Origin: Thauera sp.
Lineage (GTDB): Bacteria; Pseudomonadota; Gammaproteobacteria; Burkholderiales; Rhodocyclaceae
Direction of reading: 5' to 3'
Assembly (NCBI GenBank): GCA_017302295.1
Contig: JAFLDS010000015.1
Coordinates: forward strand, 1-64,000
DNA length: 64,000 nt
Part shown: positions 9,267 to 16,882 of the stretch, piece after piece
Layout of the letters: every line of letters starts with the position of its first letter
Numbering within the stretch: position 1 is the first letter of the stretch
Translations under genes and position numbers: made by a program
Notes under the pieces: generated by a model
Database searches by the model: none
What the model saw: only the letters and a program-made list of their open reading frames with translations
What the model was told of the DNA's origin: nothing

Positions 9267-10043
9267 TCACGCCCGCCCGCTCGCATACAGCGCACGGACA
9301 CGCTCGAGATCTTCGGGGGTATCCACACCTGAGGCCGGAGCATGCTCCAGTTCGACTACCCGGATGCGGTACCCGTGCCACAACGCCCGCAGTTGCTCGA
9401 GGGCCTCCCACTGCTCCAGCTGCGACGGCGCCAGCGCGGCGTAGCGCCTAAGAAACCCGACGCGGTAAGCGTAAAGCCCGACGTGACGCAGCATGGGCAG
9501 CCCGGCCGGCAAGGCGTCGCGCGCCTGCGCCCAGGCATCGCGCGCCCAGGGAATCGGCGCACGCGAGAAATACAGCGCGCGCCCCGCCGCATCGCACACC
9601 ACCTTCACCACATTCGGGTTGAAGGCTTCGGCGGCGTCCGCCAGCCGATGTGCCGCCGTCGCGATCGCCGCCTCGTGATCCCCGCTCAACGCACGCGCCA
9701 CCGCGCCAACGATGGCCGGGTCGATAAGCGGTTCGTCGCCCTGCACGTTGACGACGATATCGTCGTCGGCCCAGCCTCGCAGCTGCGCCACCTCAGCCAG
9801 CCGGTCGGTGCCGCTCGGGTGATCCGCGCGCGTCATCAGGACCTCGCCGCCCGCCGCCCGCACCGCGTCAGCCACGGCCGGATGGTCGGTCGCCACCCAG
9901 GTTTCTGCGGCCAGCCCGGCCACACGCTCCAGCACGCGTACGATCATCGGCTTGCCGCCGATGTCGGCCAGCGGTTTCGCCGGCAGCCGGGTCGACGCAT
10001 GGCGCGCCGGGATGACGATGCGAAAAGACGATCCGGCGCTCAC
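9267..10043 (-). CDS. kdsB: 3-deoxy-manno-octulosonate cytidylyltransferase (CMP-Kdo synthetase)
   Basis: 258 aa. It activates Kdo with CTP to CMP-Kdo for the lipopolysaccharide inner core. The N-terminal nucleotide-binding signature ([14 protein letters not shown]) and the metal-binding QGDEPLI motif are present. I chose the GTG at 10043: it lies two bases after the stop of the preceding Trm112-like gene with AAGG seven bases upstream. A TTG at 10049 overlapping that stop is the alternative, adding two residues. The tight junction indicates translational coupling with the Trm112-like gene and lpxK. Confidence 0.95.
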   Translation of the reverse strand: MSAGSSFRIVIPARHASTRLPAKPLADIGGKPMIVRVLERVAGLAAETWVATDHPAVADAVRAAGGEVLMTRADHPSGTDRLAEVAQLRGWADDDIVVNVQGDEPLIDPAIVGAVARALSGDHEAAIATAAHRLADAAEAFNPNVVKVVCDAAGRALYFSRAPIPWARDAWAQARDALPAGLPMLRHVGLYAYRVGFLRRYAALAPSQLEQWEALEQLRALWHGYRIRVVELEHAPASGVDTPEDLERVRALYASGRA

Positions 10044-10045
10044 GC

Positions 10046-10240
10046 TCAAGCCTTGCGCAGTGCGTCAACTTCTTCCGCGTTCGTCTCGCGAGCGTCCTCT
10101 TCGAGCATCACCGGGATGCCGTCACGGATCGGGAAGGCGAGACGGTCTGCCTTGCACACGAGCTCCTGCTTGTCCTTCAGGTGGTCCAGCGGGCCCTTGC
10201 ACAGCGGGCAAACGAGGATTTCAAGCAGTCTGGGATCCAT
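10046..10240 (-). CDS. Trm112-family protein (YcaR-like)
   Basis: 64 aa from the ATG at 10240. It starts [18 protein letters not shown] and has the CPLCK motif typical of the short bacterial Trm112/UPF0434 family. Eukaryotic and archaeal Trm112 activate methyltransferases; the bacterial role is not settled. Only a Cys pair is visible, so zinc binding, if any, is incomplete. Its start lies inside the end of lpxK (20-base overlap) and its stop abuts kdsB, the same lpxK-ycaR-kdsB order as in many Gram-negatives. Confidence 0.88.
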   Translation of the reverse strand: MDPRLLEILVCPLCKGPLDHLKDKQELVCKADRLAFPIRDGIPVMLEEDARETNAEEVDALRKA

Positions 10241-11234
10241 TCTCGAGCTTCTCCAGGATGCGTTCGGCGGCACCCGAACCAATGCACGCGCGGACAGGGA
10301 ACTCCCAACAGTCGTCCGGTGCGAAAGGCCGGCATTTTACCGCATCCTTGCTCGTCATCACGATGGGTTCGCCCGAGGCGAAAACAAGATCGGCCGGCAC
10401 GAAGCGATGATGATCGGCGAATGCGTGCGGCACGACATCCAGGCCGTAGCTCGCGAGCTGATCGAAGAAGCGCTGCGGGCGGCCGATGCCCGCCACCGCG
10501 TGCACCCGCCGGCCGCGCAGCGCGGAAGGCTCGCTTCGAGTGTCTGGGGAACGGAGCGCACGCAAGGCCCCACCTTCGAGGTGCATTGGAAACACAGCGC
10601 AATCGCGCAGGCGTCGCCGCAACTGAGCGGAAAGATTGCCGTGGGCGATCACCAGATCCACCTTGCGCAATCTGTCGATTCCCTCGCGCAGCGGCCCCGC
10701 AGGCAGCAGGCAGCGGTTTCCCAGCACCGCCTCGTCGACCACCGCAACCTCCACATCGCGATGCAGCCGATAGTGCTGCATGCCGTCATCCGCGATGACG
10801 ACGTCGCACTCGGGATGGCAACGCAGCAACTCACGGGCAGCGGCCGGGCGATCCCGACCGACGGCCACCGGACACCCTGTCAGTCGCGCCAGCAGGGTCG
10901 GTTCGTCGCCGTAACGATCAGGATCGGCCTCCAGCGGCAGTACGGCGACGCCCTCGAGCGTACCGCCGTAGCCGCGACTCACGATCCCCGGGCGAAACCC
11001 GGCCGCGCGCAGGAGCCCGGCAAGCCACTCCACCACCGGCGTCTTGCCGCTGCCACCGACGGCGATGTTGCCCACCACGATGACCGGCACCGGGAGGCGC
11101 TCCACGCGTAGCATCCCTGACCGGAACAGTCCGCGGCGCGCATGTGCGACAGCGCCGAACAGCAGTGACAAGGGAAACAAGGCAACGGCCAGCGGGCCGC
11201 AACCCTTCCAGAAGGCGGGGGCGCGCGCGGCCAT
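10221..11234 (-). CDS. lpxK: Tetraacyldisaccharide 4'-kinase (lipid A biosynthesis)
   Basis: 337 aa from the ATG at 11234 (MAARAPAFW), which lies just after the exbD stop; an upstream in-frame start would overlap exbD and add a basic tail. LpxK adds the 4'-phosphate to the lipid A precursor at the inner face of the inner membrane. It shows an N-terminal membrane segment and a Walker A (GGSGKTP) in the conserved VGNI(A/S)VGG context. It sits between exbD and the Trm112-like gene, overlapping the latter, as part of a lipid A/Kdo unit. Confidence 0.93.
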   Translation of the reverse strand: MAARAPAFWKGCGPLAVALFPLSLLFGAVAHARRGLFRSGMLRVERLPVPVIVVGNIAVGGSGKTPVVEWLAGLLRAAGFRPGIVSRGYGGTLEGVAVLPLEADPDRYGDEPTLLARLTGCPVAVGRDRPAAARELLRCHPECDVVIADDGMQHYRLHRDVEVAVVDEAVLGNRCLLPAGPLREGIDRLRKVDLVIAHGNLSAQLRRRLRDCAVFPMHLEGGALRALRSPDTRSEPSALRGRRVHAVAGIGRPQRFFDQLASYGLDVVPHAFADHHRFVPADLVFASGEPIVMTSKDAVKCRPFAPDDCWEFPVRACIGSGAAERILEKLENGSQTA

Positions 11235-11244
11235 CTTCAGCGCA

Positions 11245-11667
11245 TCACCGCGCCGGCGTCTGCGTGGCAAAAGTGATATGCGACATGCCGGCGCGCTGTG
11301 CGGCCTGCATCACATTGACCACGCTCTGATGCGCAGCCTTGGCGTCCGCGCTGATGACGATCACCGGTTCGGAGTTGCCGCTGGGCACGGCCTTGCCCAG
11401 CGCTGCCGCAATCGCCTCGATGCTGCGATCGCCAACTGACTGCCGATTGATCAGCACGTCGCCAGCGGCATTGATGGCCACATTGATCTCGCTGGCCACC
11501 GCGGCCGACTCGTCCGCAGCGCCCATGGGCAGATTGATCTCGAGCCCCGAAACCTTAGAGAAGGTCGTCGTCAGCATGAGGAAGATGATGATGACAAGAA
11601 CCACGTCGATGAGCGGGATCAGATTGATCTCCGGCTCTTCGCTGCGAGCGCCGCGGCGGAAATTCAT
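11245..11667 (-). CDS. exbD: ExbD/TolR family biopolymer transport protein
   Basis: 140 aa with one N-terminal membrane span preceded by a short cytoplasmic segment, then a periplasmic domain. The membrane segment PLIDVVLVIIIFLML carries the Asp used for proton-driven coupling. The ATG at 11667 is preferred; a GTG two codons upstream is possible. With ExbB it forms a proton-channel motor complex in the inner membrane that energises an outer-membrane process. No tonB is adjacent; the position beside lpxK recurs in betaproteobacteria. Confidence 0.9.
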   Translation of the reverse strand: MNFRRGARSEEPEINLIPLIDVVLVIIIFLMLTTTFSKVSGLEINLPMGAADESAAVASEINVAINAAGDVLINRQSVGDRSIEAIAAALGKAVPSGNSEPVIVISADAKAAHQSVVNVMQAAQRAGMSHITFATQTPAR

Positions 11668-11680
11668 GTTCACCGGCTCG

Positions 11681-12286
11681 TCAGTGGCGGTCGCCGTGGG
11701 CGACCTCGACGAGCTTGATCGCCTGCTGCTCCATGTCGATCACGAAGCTGTCGATCAGGGCGCGGAAATGACGCCAGAAGATCATCGCCGGAATGGCGAT
11801 GATCAGCCCCAGGCCGGTCGTATACAGCGCGATCGAGATGCCCTGTGCAAGCTGCGCCGGGTTGGCTCCGCTCACGCCCTGCGAGGCGAAGATGTCGATC
11901 ATGCCGACGATGGTGCCGAACAGGCCCAGCAAGGGGCTGATGGATGCGATCGTCCCGAGGGTGGTCAGGTAGCGCTCCAGCTCATGCACCACCGCACGCC
12001 CGGTTTCCTCGATCGACTCCTTCATCACCTCGCGCGAGCTGCGCACGTTGCGCAAGCCCGCAGCGAGGACACGGCCGAGGGGAGAATGGGCGTCGATCCG
12101 CTCGATCATTTCCGCCGACACTTCGTGCTGGTGCACATCCTTGAGGACGTTCTGAAGCAGCCCCTCCGGAACGATGCGGGCACGGCGCAGGGAGAAGGAG
12201 CGTTCGATGATCAGTGCGACAGCGATGACCGATGCCAACAGCAACGGCCAGATGGGCCAGCCGACGGCCTGAATGATCGCAAACAC
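11681..12286 (-). CDS. exbB: MotA/TolQ/ExbB proton channel family protein
   Basis: 201 aa from the GTG at 12286. A GTG six codons further upstream is in frame, but a perfect AGGAGG lies between the two, nine bases before 12286, which decides the start. Three membrane segments and the conserved GLFGTIVGMIDIF loop of the TolQ/ExbB channel are visible. It forms the pentameric partner of ExbD. It is the first gene of the leftward envelope cluster; the promoter should lie in the 280-base gap to xseA. Confidence 0.9.
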   Translation of the reverse strand: MFAIIQAVGWPIWPLLLASVIAVALIIERSFSLRRARIVPEGLLQNVLKDVHQHEVSAEMIERIDAHSPLGRVLAAGLRNVRSSREVMKESIEETGRAVVHELERYLTTLGTIASISPLLGLFGTIVGMIDIFASQGVSGANPAQLAQGISIALYTTGLGLIIAIPAMIFWRHFRALIDSFVIDMEQQAIKLVEVAHGDRH

Positions 12287-12353
12287 GCGCAGCAACCTCC
12301 TCACGGTAAAGCCGGAACTCTAGCGCCGACCGCGATTGCGGGCAAGGAAAGAG

Positions 12354-12388
12354 CAATCCACAAAACCTGTGGATAAGTTTGTGGATTG
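12354..12388. promoter_or_regulatory. DnaA-box cluster in an inverted repeat between exbB and xseA
   Basis: CAATCCACAAA (12354-12364) and TTTGTGGATTG (12378-12388) are a perfect 11-bp inverted repeat. Between them TGTGGATAA (12368-12376) is a perfect match to the DnaA box (TTATCCACA on the other strand); each arm also holds a 7/9 box. A further TGTGGATTC lies at 12543-12551, next to the xseA -10. An AT-rich stretch follows at about 12435-12490. This could be a DnaA-regulated divergent promoter region or a minor DnaA-binding locus. No origin-associated gene is nearby. Confidence 0.5.
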
Positions 12389-12554
12389 AATCAGGATGTT
12401 TGCCTCAATCCCCGCCGCCACAAGCGATCCGATACTCCGATTAAAATTTGTGCAACATTTAAATCGTTTTAAAACAACAACTTGGAAAACAACCCCTGAT
12501 TCATCAAGGACTTGCGAGCAGGCCTTGACAGGCGGCCCGGGCTGTGGATTCCGC

Positions 12555-12560
12555 TACAAT
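12555..12560 (+). promoter_or_regulatory. Candidate xseA -10 element, possibly giving a leaderless transcript
   Basis: TACAAT lies only seven bases before the ATG of xseA, so transcription would begin at or next to the start codon. No purine-rich ribosome site precedes the ATG. A TTGACA at 12525-12530 is 24 bases away, too far for a normal -35. Confidence 0.35.
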
Positions 12561-12567
12561 CGCCGCC

Positions 12568-13947
12568 ATGCTCGACTCCGACCGAAACGCAGGGCCGTCC
12601 GGCCCGACGACTTCCACCTCGACGCTTGCTGCCGTCCTGACTGTTTCCGCGCTGAACCGGCTAGCGCGCGAAGCGCTCGAGTCGGCCCTGCCGCTGCTCT
12701 GGGTCAGTGGCGAGATCTCGAACCTGACCCGCGCTCCGTCCGGACATCTCTACTTCACGCTGAAGGACGCGAATGCCCAGGTGCGCTGCGCAATGTGGCG
12801 CAACCGCGCGCAGCTGCTGCCCTTTCGGCCGGAGAGCGGCATGCGGGTCGAGGCACGCGCGCTGGTCACGCTCTACGAGGCCCGCGGCGATTACCAGCTC
12901 AGCGTCGAGGCGCTGCGCCCCGCCGGCATCGGCAACCTGTTCGAAGCCTTCAACCGGCTGAAGGAGAAACTCGCCGCCGAAGGCTTGTTCGACCCCAGCC
13001 GCAAGCGCGCCCCGCCGCGCTTTCCGCGTGGCATCGGCATCGTCACCTCGCTGGCCGCAGCGGCACTGCGCGACGTGCTTGCCGCCTTGCAGCGCCGGGC
13101 GCCGCACCTGCCGATCGTCCTGTATCCCGCGCCCGTGCAGGGCGCTGACGCACCGGCCCGGCTGTGCGAGGCGCTGCGCCAGGCCGGCGAGCGTGCAGGC
13201 CGCGATGGCATCGACGTCGTCCTGCTGGTGCGCGGCGGCGGCAGTCTGGAGGATCTCTGGGCCTTCAACGATGAAGCCCTCGCCCGCGCGATCCGCCACT
13301 GCACGCTGCCGGTCATCAGCGGCGTCGGGCACGAGACGGACTTCACGATCGCCGATTTCGCCGCCGACCTGCGCGCGGCGACGCCCACCGGCGCAGCCGA
13401 GCTCGCCAGCGCCGGTTTTCACGCCGCGCACCTCGAACTCGCGGCGCTTGCGCCGCAGTTGCAGCGTGCGCTGCAGCGCAGGGTGGACGCCGCGGCACAG
13501 CGACTCGACCGAGCGGCGCTGCGCCTCGTCCATCCACGCGACCGTCTGCGACATGCCGACACCCGCGTCCGCGTCCTGGAAAGCCGCCTGCAGTCGGCGA
13601 TGGCGCGCCAGCTCGAGCGCGCGCGATACCATGTGAATCAACTGGCGCTGCGTCAGCGGGCGCGGCAGCCGAATCTCGAGCGTGCTCTCGAAAGGATCGC
13701 CACGCTCGCCACACGCCTGGATCATGCCACCGCAGCCCGCCTGCGGGCCGAGCAAGACCGCCTCGGGCGGTTGTCGTTGCACCTGCAGCACCTTGCGCCG
13801 CAAGCGGTGCTGACGCGCGGCTATGCGATCGCGCGGGGCATCGACGGCCGCATCCTGCGCTCGGTTAAAGAAGTTGCCGCGGGCGACGCGGTCAGCGTGC
13901 AGCTGGCCGATGGCCGATTCGAGACGCATGTCGACCAGGGCGCGTAG
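12568..13947 (+). CDS. xseA: Exodeoxyribonuclease VII large subunit
   Basis: 459 aa. Together with XseB it degrades single-stranded DNA to oligonucleotides in the cytoplasm. An N-terminal OB-fold (about 20-115; WVSGEISN and FTLKD motifs) is followed by the catalytic domain with RGGGSLEDLW and ISGVGHETDFTIAD, then a helical region and a short C-terminal segment (LTRGYAI). I chose the ATG at 12568; a GTG eight codons upstream overlaps the presumed promoter. Length is normal for the family. xseB is not in the window. It diverges from exbB, with DnaA boxes in between. Confidence 0.95.
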   Translation: MLDSDRNAGPSGPTTSTSTLAAVLTVSALNRLAREALESALPLLWVSGEISNLTRAPSGHLYFTLKDANAQVRCAMWRNRAQLLPFRPESGMRVEARALVTLYEARGDYQLSVEALRPAGIGNLFEAFNRLKEKLAAEGLFDPSRKRAPPRFPRGIGIVTSLAAAALRDVLAALQRRAPHLPIVLYPAPVQGADAPARLCEALRQAGERAGRDGIDVVLLVRGGGSLEDLWAFNDEALARAIRHCTLPVISGVGHETDFTIADFAADLRAATPTGAAELASAGFHAAHLELAALAPQLQRALQRRVDAAAQRLDRAALRLVHPRDRLRHADTRVRVLESRLQSAMARQLERARYHVNQLALRQRARQPNLERALERIATLATRLDHATAARLRAEQDRLGRLSLHLQHLAPQAVLTRGYAIARGIDGRILRSVKEVAAGDAVSVQLADGRFETHVDQGA

Positions 13948-14029
13948 GAACGCGCCCCAACGTGCGCAGGTCGTGCGGCAGCCGGGTGAGCCCGCCGCCG
14001 CGCCCGACAAGCTCATTTTCCACGCAGGA

Positions 14030-14069
14030 TTGTCAGCGGCAGCCTAAGCTGACTAAAATAGTCGGGCTT
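14030..14069 (+). promoter_or_regulatory. sodB promoter with predicted IscR-type (type 1) operator
   Basis: TTGTCA (14030-14035) and TAAAAT (14054-14059) with an 18-base spacer form a plausible sigma70 promoter about 45 bases before sodB. The -10 is embedded in the palindrome GACTAAAATAGTC (14051-14063), which fits the core of the E. coli IscR type 1 consensus exactly; by my count 21 of the 25 consensus positions (14045-14069) agree. Binding would occlude the -10 and repress. The regulator itself is not in the window. Confidence 0.5.
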
Positions 14070-14109
14070 TCCCAACGAATTGCAACAACCTGCACAAGGA
14101 GAGACACGC

Positions 14110-14694
14110 ATGGAACACACCCTGCCCGCCCTGCCGTACGCGAAGGACGCGCTCGCCCCGCACATGTCGGCCGAGACCTTCGACTACCACTACAGCAAGC
14201 ACCATCAGGCCTACGTCACCAACCTGAACAACCTGATCAAGGGCACCGAGTACGAGAACCTCGACCTCGAAGCCATCGTCAAGAAGGCCCCGGCTGGCGG
14301 CGTGTATAACAACGCCGCGCAGGTCTGGAACCACACCTTCTTCTGGAACTGCATGAAGCCGAACGGCGGCGGCGAGCCCTCGGGCGCGCTGGGCGACGCG
14401 ATCAAGGCCAAGTGGGGTTCCTACGACGACTTCAAGAAGGCCTTCCAGGCCTCCGCGGTCGGCAATTTCGGTTCCGGCTGGACCTGGCTGGTGAAGAAGG
14501 CCGACGGCTCGGTCGACATCGTCAACATGGGCGCCGCCGGCACCCCGCTGACCACCGCCGACAAGGCCCTGCTCTGTGTCGACGTGTGGGAACACGCGTA
14601 CTACATCGATTACCGCAACCTGCGGCCGAAGTTCGTCGAGACCTTCCTCGACAAGCTGGTGAACTGGGACTTCGTGGCGAAGAACTTCGCCTGA
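14110..14694 (+). CDS. sodB: Superoxide dismutase, iron type
   Basis: 194 aa, cytoplasmic. It dismutates superoxide to peroxide and oxygen. The four metal ligands are in place: His in HYSKHHQAY, His in WNHTFFW, and Asp and His in [19 protein letters not shown] and the rest of the active-site surround look like FeSOD rather than MnSOD. The ATG at 14110 follows AAGGAGA by seven bases; an earlier in-frame start has no ribosome site. A terminator follows at 14734. A predicted IscR-type operator overlaps its promoter, which would link expression to Fe-S status. Confidence 0.97.
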   Translation: MEHTLPALPYAKDALAPHMSAETFDYHYSKHHQAYVTNLNNLIKGTEYENLDLEAIVKKAPAGGVYNNAAQVWNHTFFWNCMKPNGGGEPSGALGDAIKAKWGSYDDFKKAFQASAVGNFGSGWTWLVKKADGSVDIVNMGAAGTPLTTADKALLCVDVWEHAYYIDYRNLRPKFVETFLDKLVNWDFVAKNFA

Positions 14695-14733
14695 TCCCGC
14701 AGCCTCGCTGGGCACATCCCGCGAGCATTCGAA

Positions 14734-14760
14734 AGGCGGCCTCGACGGGCCGCCTTTTTC
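14734..14760 (+). terminator. Rho-independent terminator of sodB
   Basis: An 8-bp stem, AGGCGGCC / GGCCGCCT, with a 6-base loop is followed by TTTTTC, 40 bases after the sodB stop. Confidence 0.85.
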
Positions 14761-14826
14761 GTTTTGCGCTCGCTGAAGCGGTTTGCGGGGTAGACTCGCG
14801 CCTCGACCGCTTGCCGGCGCTGCGCC

Positions 14827-15636
14827 ATGCTCGAAATCCTCTATCGCGACGACCACCTCGTCGCCATCCACAAGCCCGCGGGCCTGCTCGTGCATCGCAG
14901 CCTGATCGCCGCGCACGAGGAGCGCTTCGCCGTTCAGATGCTGCGCGACCAGATCGGTCGCCGCGTGTTTCCGGCGCACCGGCTCGACAGGGGCACATCG
15001 GGCGTGCTGCTGTTCGCCCTCGAGCGCGACACCGCAGCCCATCTGGCCCGGCTGTTCGAGACGCAACAGGTATCGAAACGCTACCTGGCCGTGGTCCGCG
15101 GTCACCCTCCGGAGCGCGGCGAGATCGACCATCCACTGGTGCGCCGGCTCGATCCGATCGAACGCAGCCGTGGGCGCGGCGCCGGCGGGCGGCAGGGCGA
15201 CGGCGCCCCTCCGGAAGATGAGCTGCCGCACGACGACGCCGAGGACATCGCCACCTGCGGCACCCCATCGGCATCAGACGCCCAACCGGCGCTGACGCGC
15301 TTTCGCCGCCTTGCGATCGCCGAGCTGCCACATCGAGTCGACCGCTACCCCACCAGCCGCTACGCACTGCTCGAGCTGGAGCCGGAAACCGGCCGCCGTC
15401 ATCAGATCCGCCGGCATCTCAAGCACCTTGCCCACCCCATCATCGGCGACGCGACCTATGGCAAGGGCAGGCACAACAGACTGTTTCAGACACTCTTCGA
15501 CAGCAGCCGGCTGCTGCTCGCCTGCACGCAGCTGGCGTTCCGCCATCCGCAAAGCGGCGCGCCGCTGACCGTCGATGCGCCGCCGGCGCAGGACTTCGCC
15601 CTCGTCATGCGTGCCCTCGGCTGGTCCGACGCCTGA
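14827..15636 (+). CDS. truC: RluA-family pseudouridine synthase, TruC-like (tRNA U65)
   Basis: 269 aa. The sequence follows E. coli TruC from the first residues (MLEILYRDDHLVAIHKPAG) through HRLDRGTSG, whose Asp is catalytic, to the ELEPETGRRHQIRRHL and HPIIGD motifs. TruC isomerises U65 of tRNA-Ile1 and tRNA-Asp. Residues about 115-160 form a Gly/Asp/Pro-rich insertion between conserved blocks that is longer than in E. coli and probably a surface loop. Other RluA-family targets cannot be excluded, but the N-terminal match makes TruC the best call. Confidence 0.85.
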   Translation: MLEILYRDDHLVAIHKPAGLLVHRSLIAAHEERFAVQMLRDQIGRRVFPAHRLDRGTSGVLLFALERDTAAHLARLFETQQVSKRYLAVVRGHPPERGEIDHPLVRRLDPIERSRGRGAGGRQGDGAPPEDELPHDDAEDIATCGTPSASDAQPALTRFRRLAIAELPHRVDRYPTSRYALLELEPETGRRHQIRRHLKHLAHPIIGDATYGKGRHNRLFQTLFDSSRLLLACTQLAFRHPQSGAPLTVDAPPAQDFALVMRALGWSDA

Positions 15637-15756
15637 GCGGTGCGTTCGCGGGCAATGACAACGGGACATGCGCGTGCGCCCAGACTATAGCCGGCATCCC
15701 GCGAACCGGGGCACAATGTCCGCTCCCATTGCGCAACCCGACTTTCGCACCGACCG

Positions 15757-16833
15757 ATGAATCCTCTGCTTCAAGTCCGCCAGCACGGCCAGCAGATCTG
15801 GCTCGACAACCTTTCCCGCACGCTGCTCAACGACGGCGAGCTCGCCCGCTTCATTGCCGATGACGGCGTCGCCGGCGTGACGACCAACCCGGCGATCTTC
15901 CACAAGGCGATCGCAGGCGGACGCTATTACGAGGACGACCTCGCGGCCCTTAAGCGCCAGCCGCTGAGCGCCGAGGCGCGCTACGAAGCCCTGGTCATTC
16001 CCGACGTGCAGCGCGCCTGCGATCTGCTCGCGCCGCTGCATCGCGACAGCGCGGGCAGTGCCGGTTATGTCAGCCTCGAGGTCTCGCCGGCGCTGGCGCA
16101 TGACGCTGAGGCGACCGTCGCGGCAGGATTGCGTCTCAAGGCGGCGGTGGGTCGCCCCAATCTGCTGATCAAGGTGCCGGCCACAGCGGCCGGACTAATC
16201 GCCATAGAACGCCTGGTGGCGGCCGGCGTCAGTGTCAACGTCACGCTGATGTTTTCGCTCGCGCATGTCGATGCGGTTGCCGCCGCCTATGTGCGCGGCC
16301 TCGAGGCGCTGCAACGCAGTGGTGGCGACGTCGCAGCGGTGATGTCGGTGGCGAGCCTGTTCCTGTCGCGAGTCGACACGCTGGTGGACCGACAACTGGA
16401 AGAGATCAGCGGCGGCGCGCTCGAGCTTCGCGGCAAGGCGGCCGTGGCGACCGCCAAGCTGGCCTATCAGCGCTACATGGCGCGCTTCCACGGGCCGGCG
16501 TTCGCCGCGCTGCGCGAGGCGGGCGCACGGCCCCAGTACATGTTGTGGGCCAGCACCGGAACCAAGAACCCGGCCTACAGCGACCTGCTCTACGTCGAGC
16601 CCCTGATCGGCCCCGAGACGGTCAACACGCTGCCCGACACGACGCTCGCCGCCCTGCGCGACCACGGCCGCATCGCCAGCACGCTCGCAGAGGGCACTGC
16701 CGCGGCCGAGCGGCTCTTCGCGGAGCTGTCCCTTTTCGGCGTGAATCTCGATGACGCAGGCGAGCGCCTGCAGCGCGAAGGCCTGGCCCAGTTCGAGCAG
16801 GCCTTCGCCGCTCTGCTCGAATTGACCGCCTGA
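15757..16833 (+). CDS. tal: Transaldolase
   Basis: 358 aa, the longer transaldolase form. It transfers a dihydroxyacetone unit between sedoheptulose 7-phosphate and glyceraldehyde 3-phosphate in the non-oxidative pentose phosphate pathway. GVTTNPAIF near the N-terminus and LLIKVPAT (the Schiff-base Lys) are intact, as is ASTGTKNPAY. It is a single gene between truC and the convergent cheA, with a symmetrical hairpin at its end. CACAAT near 15712 may belong to its promoter. Confidence 0.95.
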   Translation: MNPLLQVRQHGQQIWLDNLSRTLLNDGELARFIADDGVAGVTTNPAIFHKAIAGGRYYEDDLAALKRQPLSAEARYEALVIPDVQRACDLLAPLHRDSAGSAGYVSLEVSPALAHDAEATVAAGLRLKAAVGRPNLLIKVPATAAGLIAIERLVAAGVSVNVTLMFSLAHVDAVAAAYVRGLEALQRSGGDVAAVMSVASLFLSRVDTLVDRQLEEISGGALELRGKAAVATAKLAYQRYMARFHGPAFAALREAGARPQYMLWASTGTKNPAYSDLLYVEPLIGPETVNTLPDTTLAALRDHGRIASTLAEGTAAAERLFAELSLFGVNLDDAGERLQREGLAQFEQAFAALLELTA

Positions 16834-16838
16834 TGGCG

Positions 16839-16862
16839 TGAGGCCGCCCGCAGGCGGCCTCA
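16839..16862. terminator. Symmetrical hairpin between convergent tal and cheA
   Basis: A perfect 10-bp stem (TGAGGCCGCC / GGCGGCCTCA) with loop CGCA lies between the two stop codons. No T-run follows on either strand, so it may act as a weak bidirectional terminator or mRNA 3' stabiliser. Confidence 0.45.
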
Positions 16863-16882
16863 TCGTCCGATCGGCGGTCTGT

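Noticed and set aside
12525-12560. TTGACA plus TACAAT as a complete xseA promoter
   Set aside because: The spacer is 24 bases, too long for a sigma70 promoter; only the -10 was kept as a candidate.
12305-12567. Chromosomal origin of replication
   Set aside because: Only one perfect DnaA box and a small AT-rich patch, with no dnaA, dnaN, gidA, rpmH or parAB nearby. Kept only as a DnaA-box cluster.
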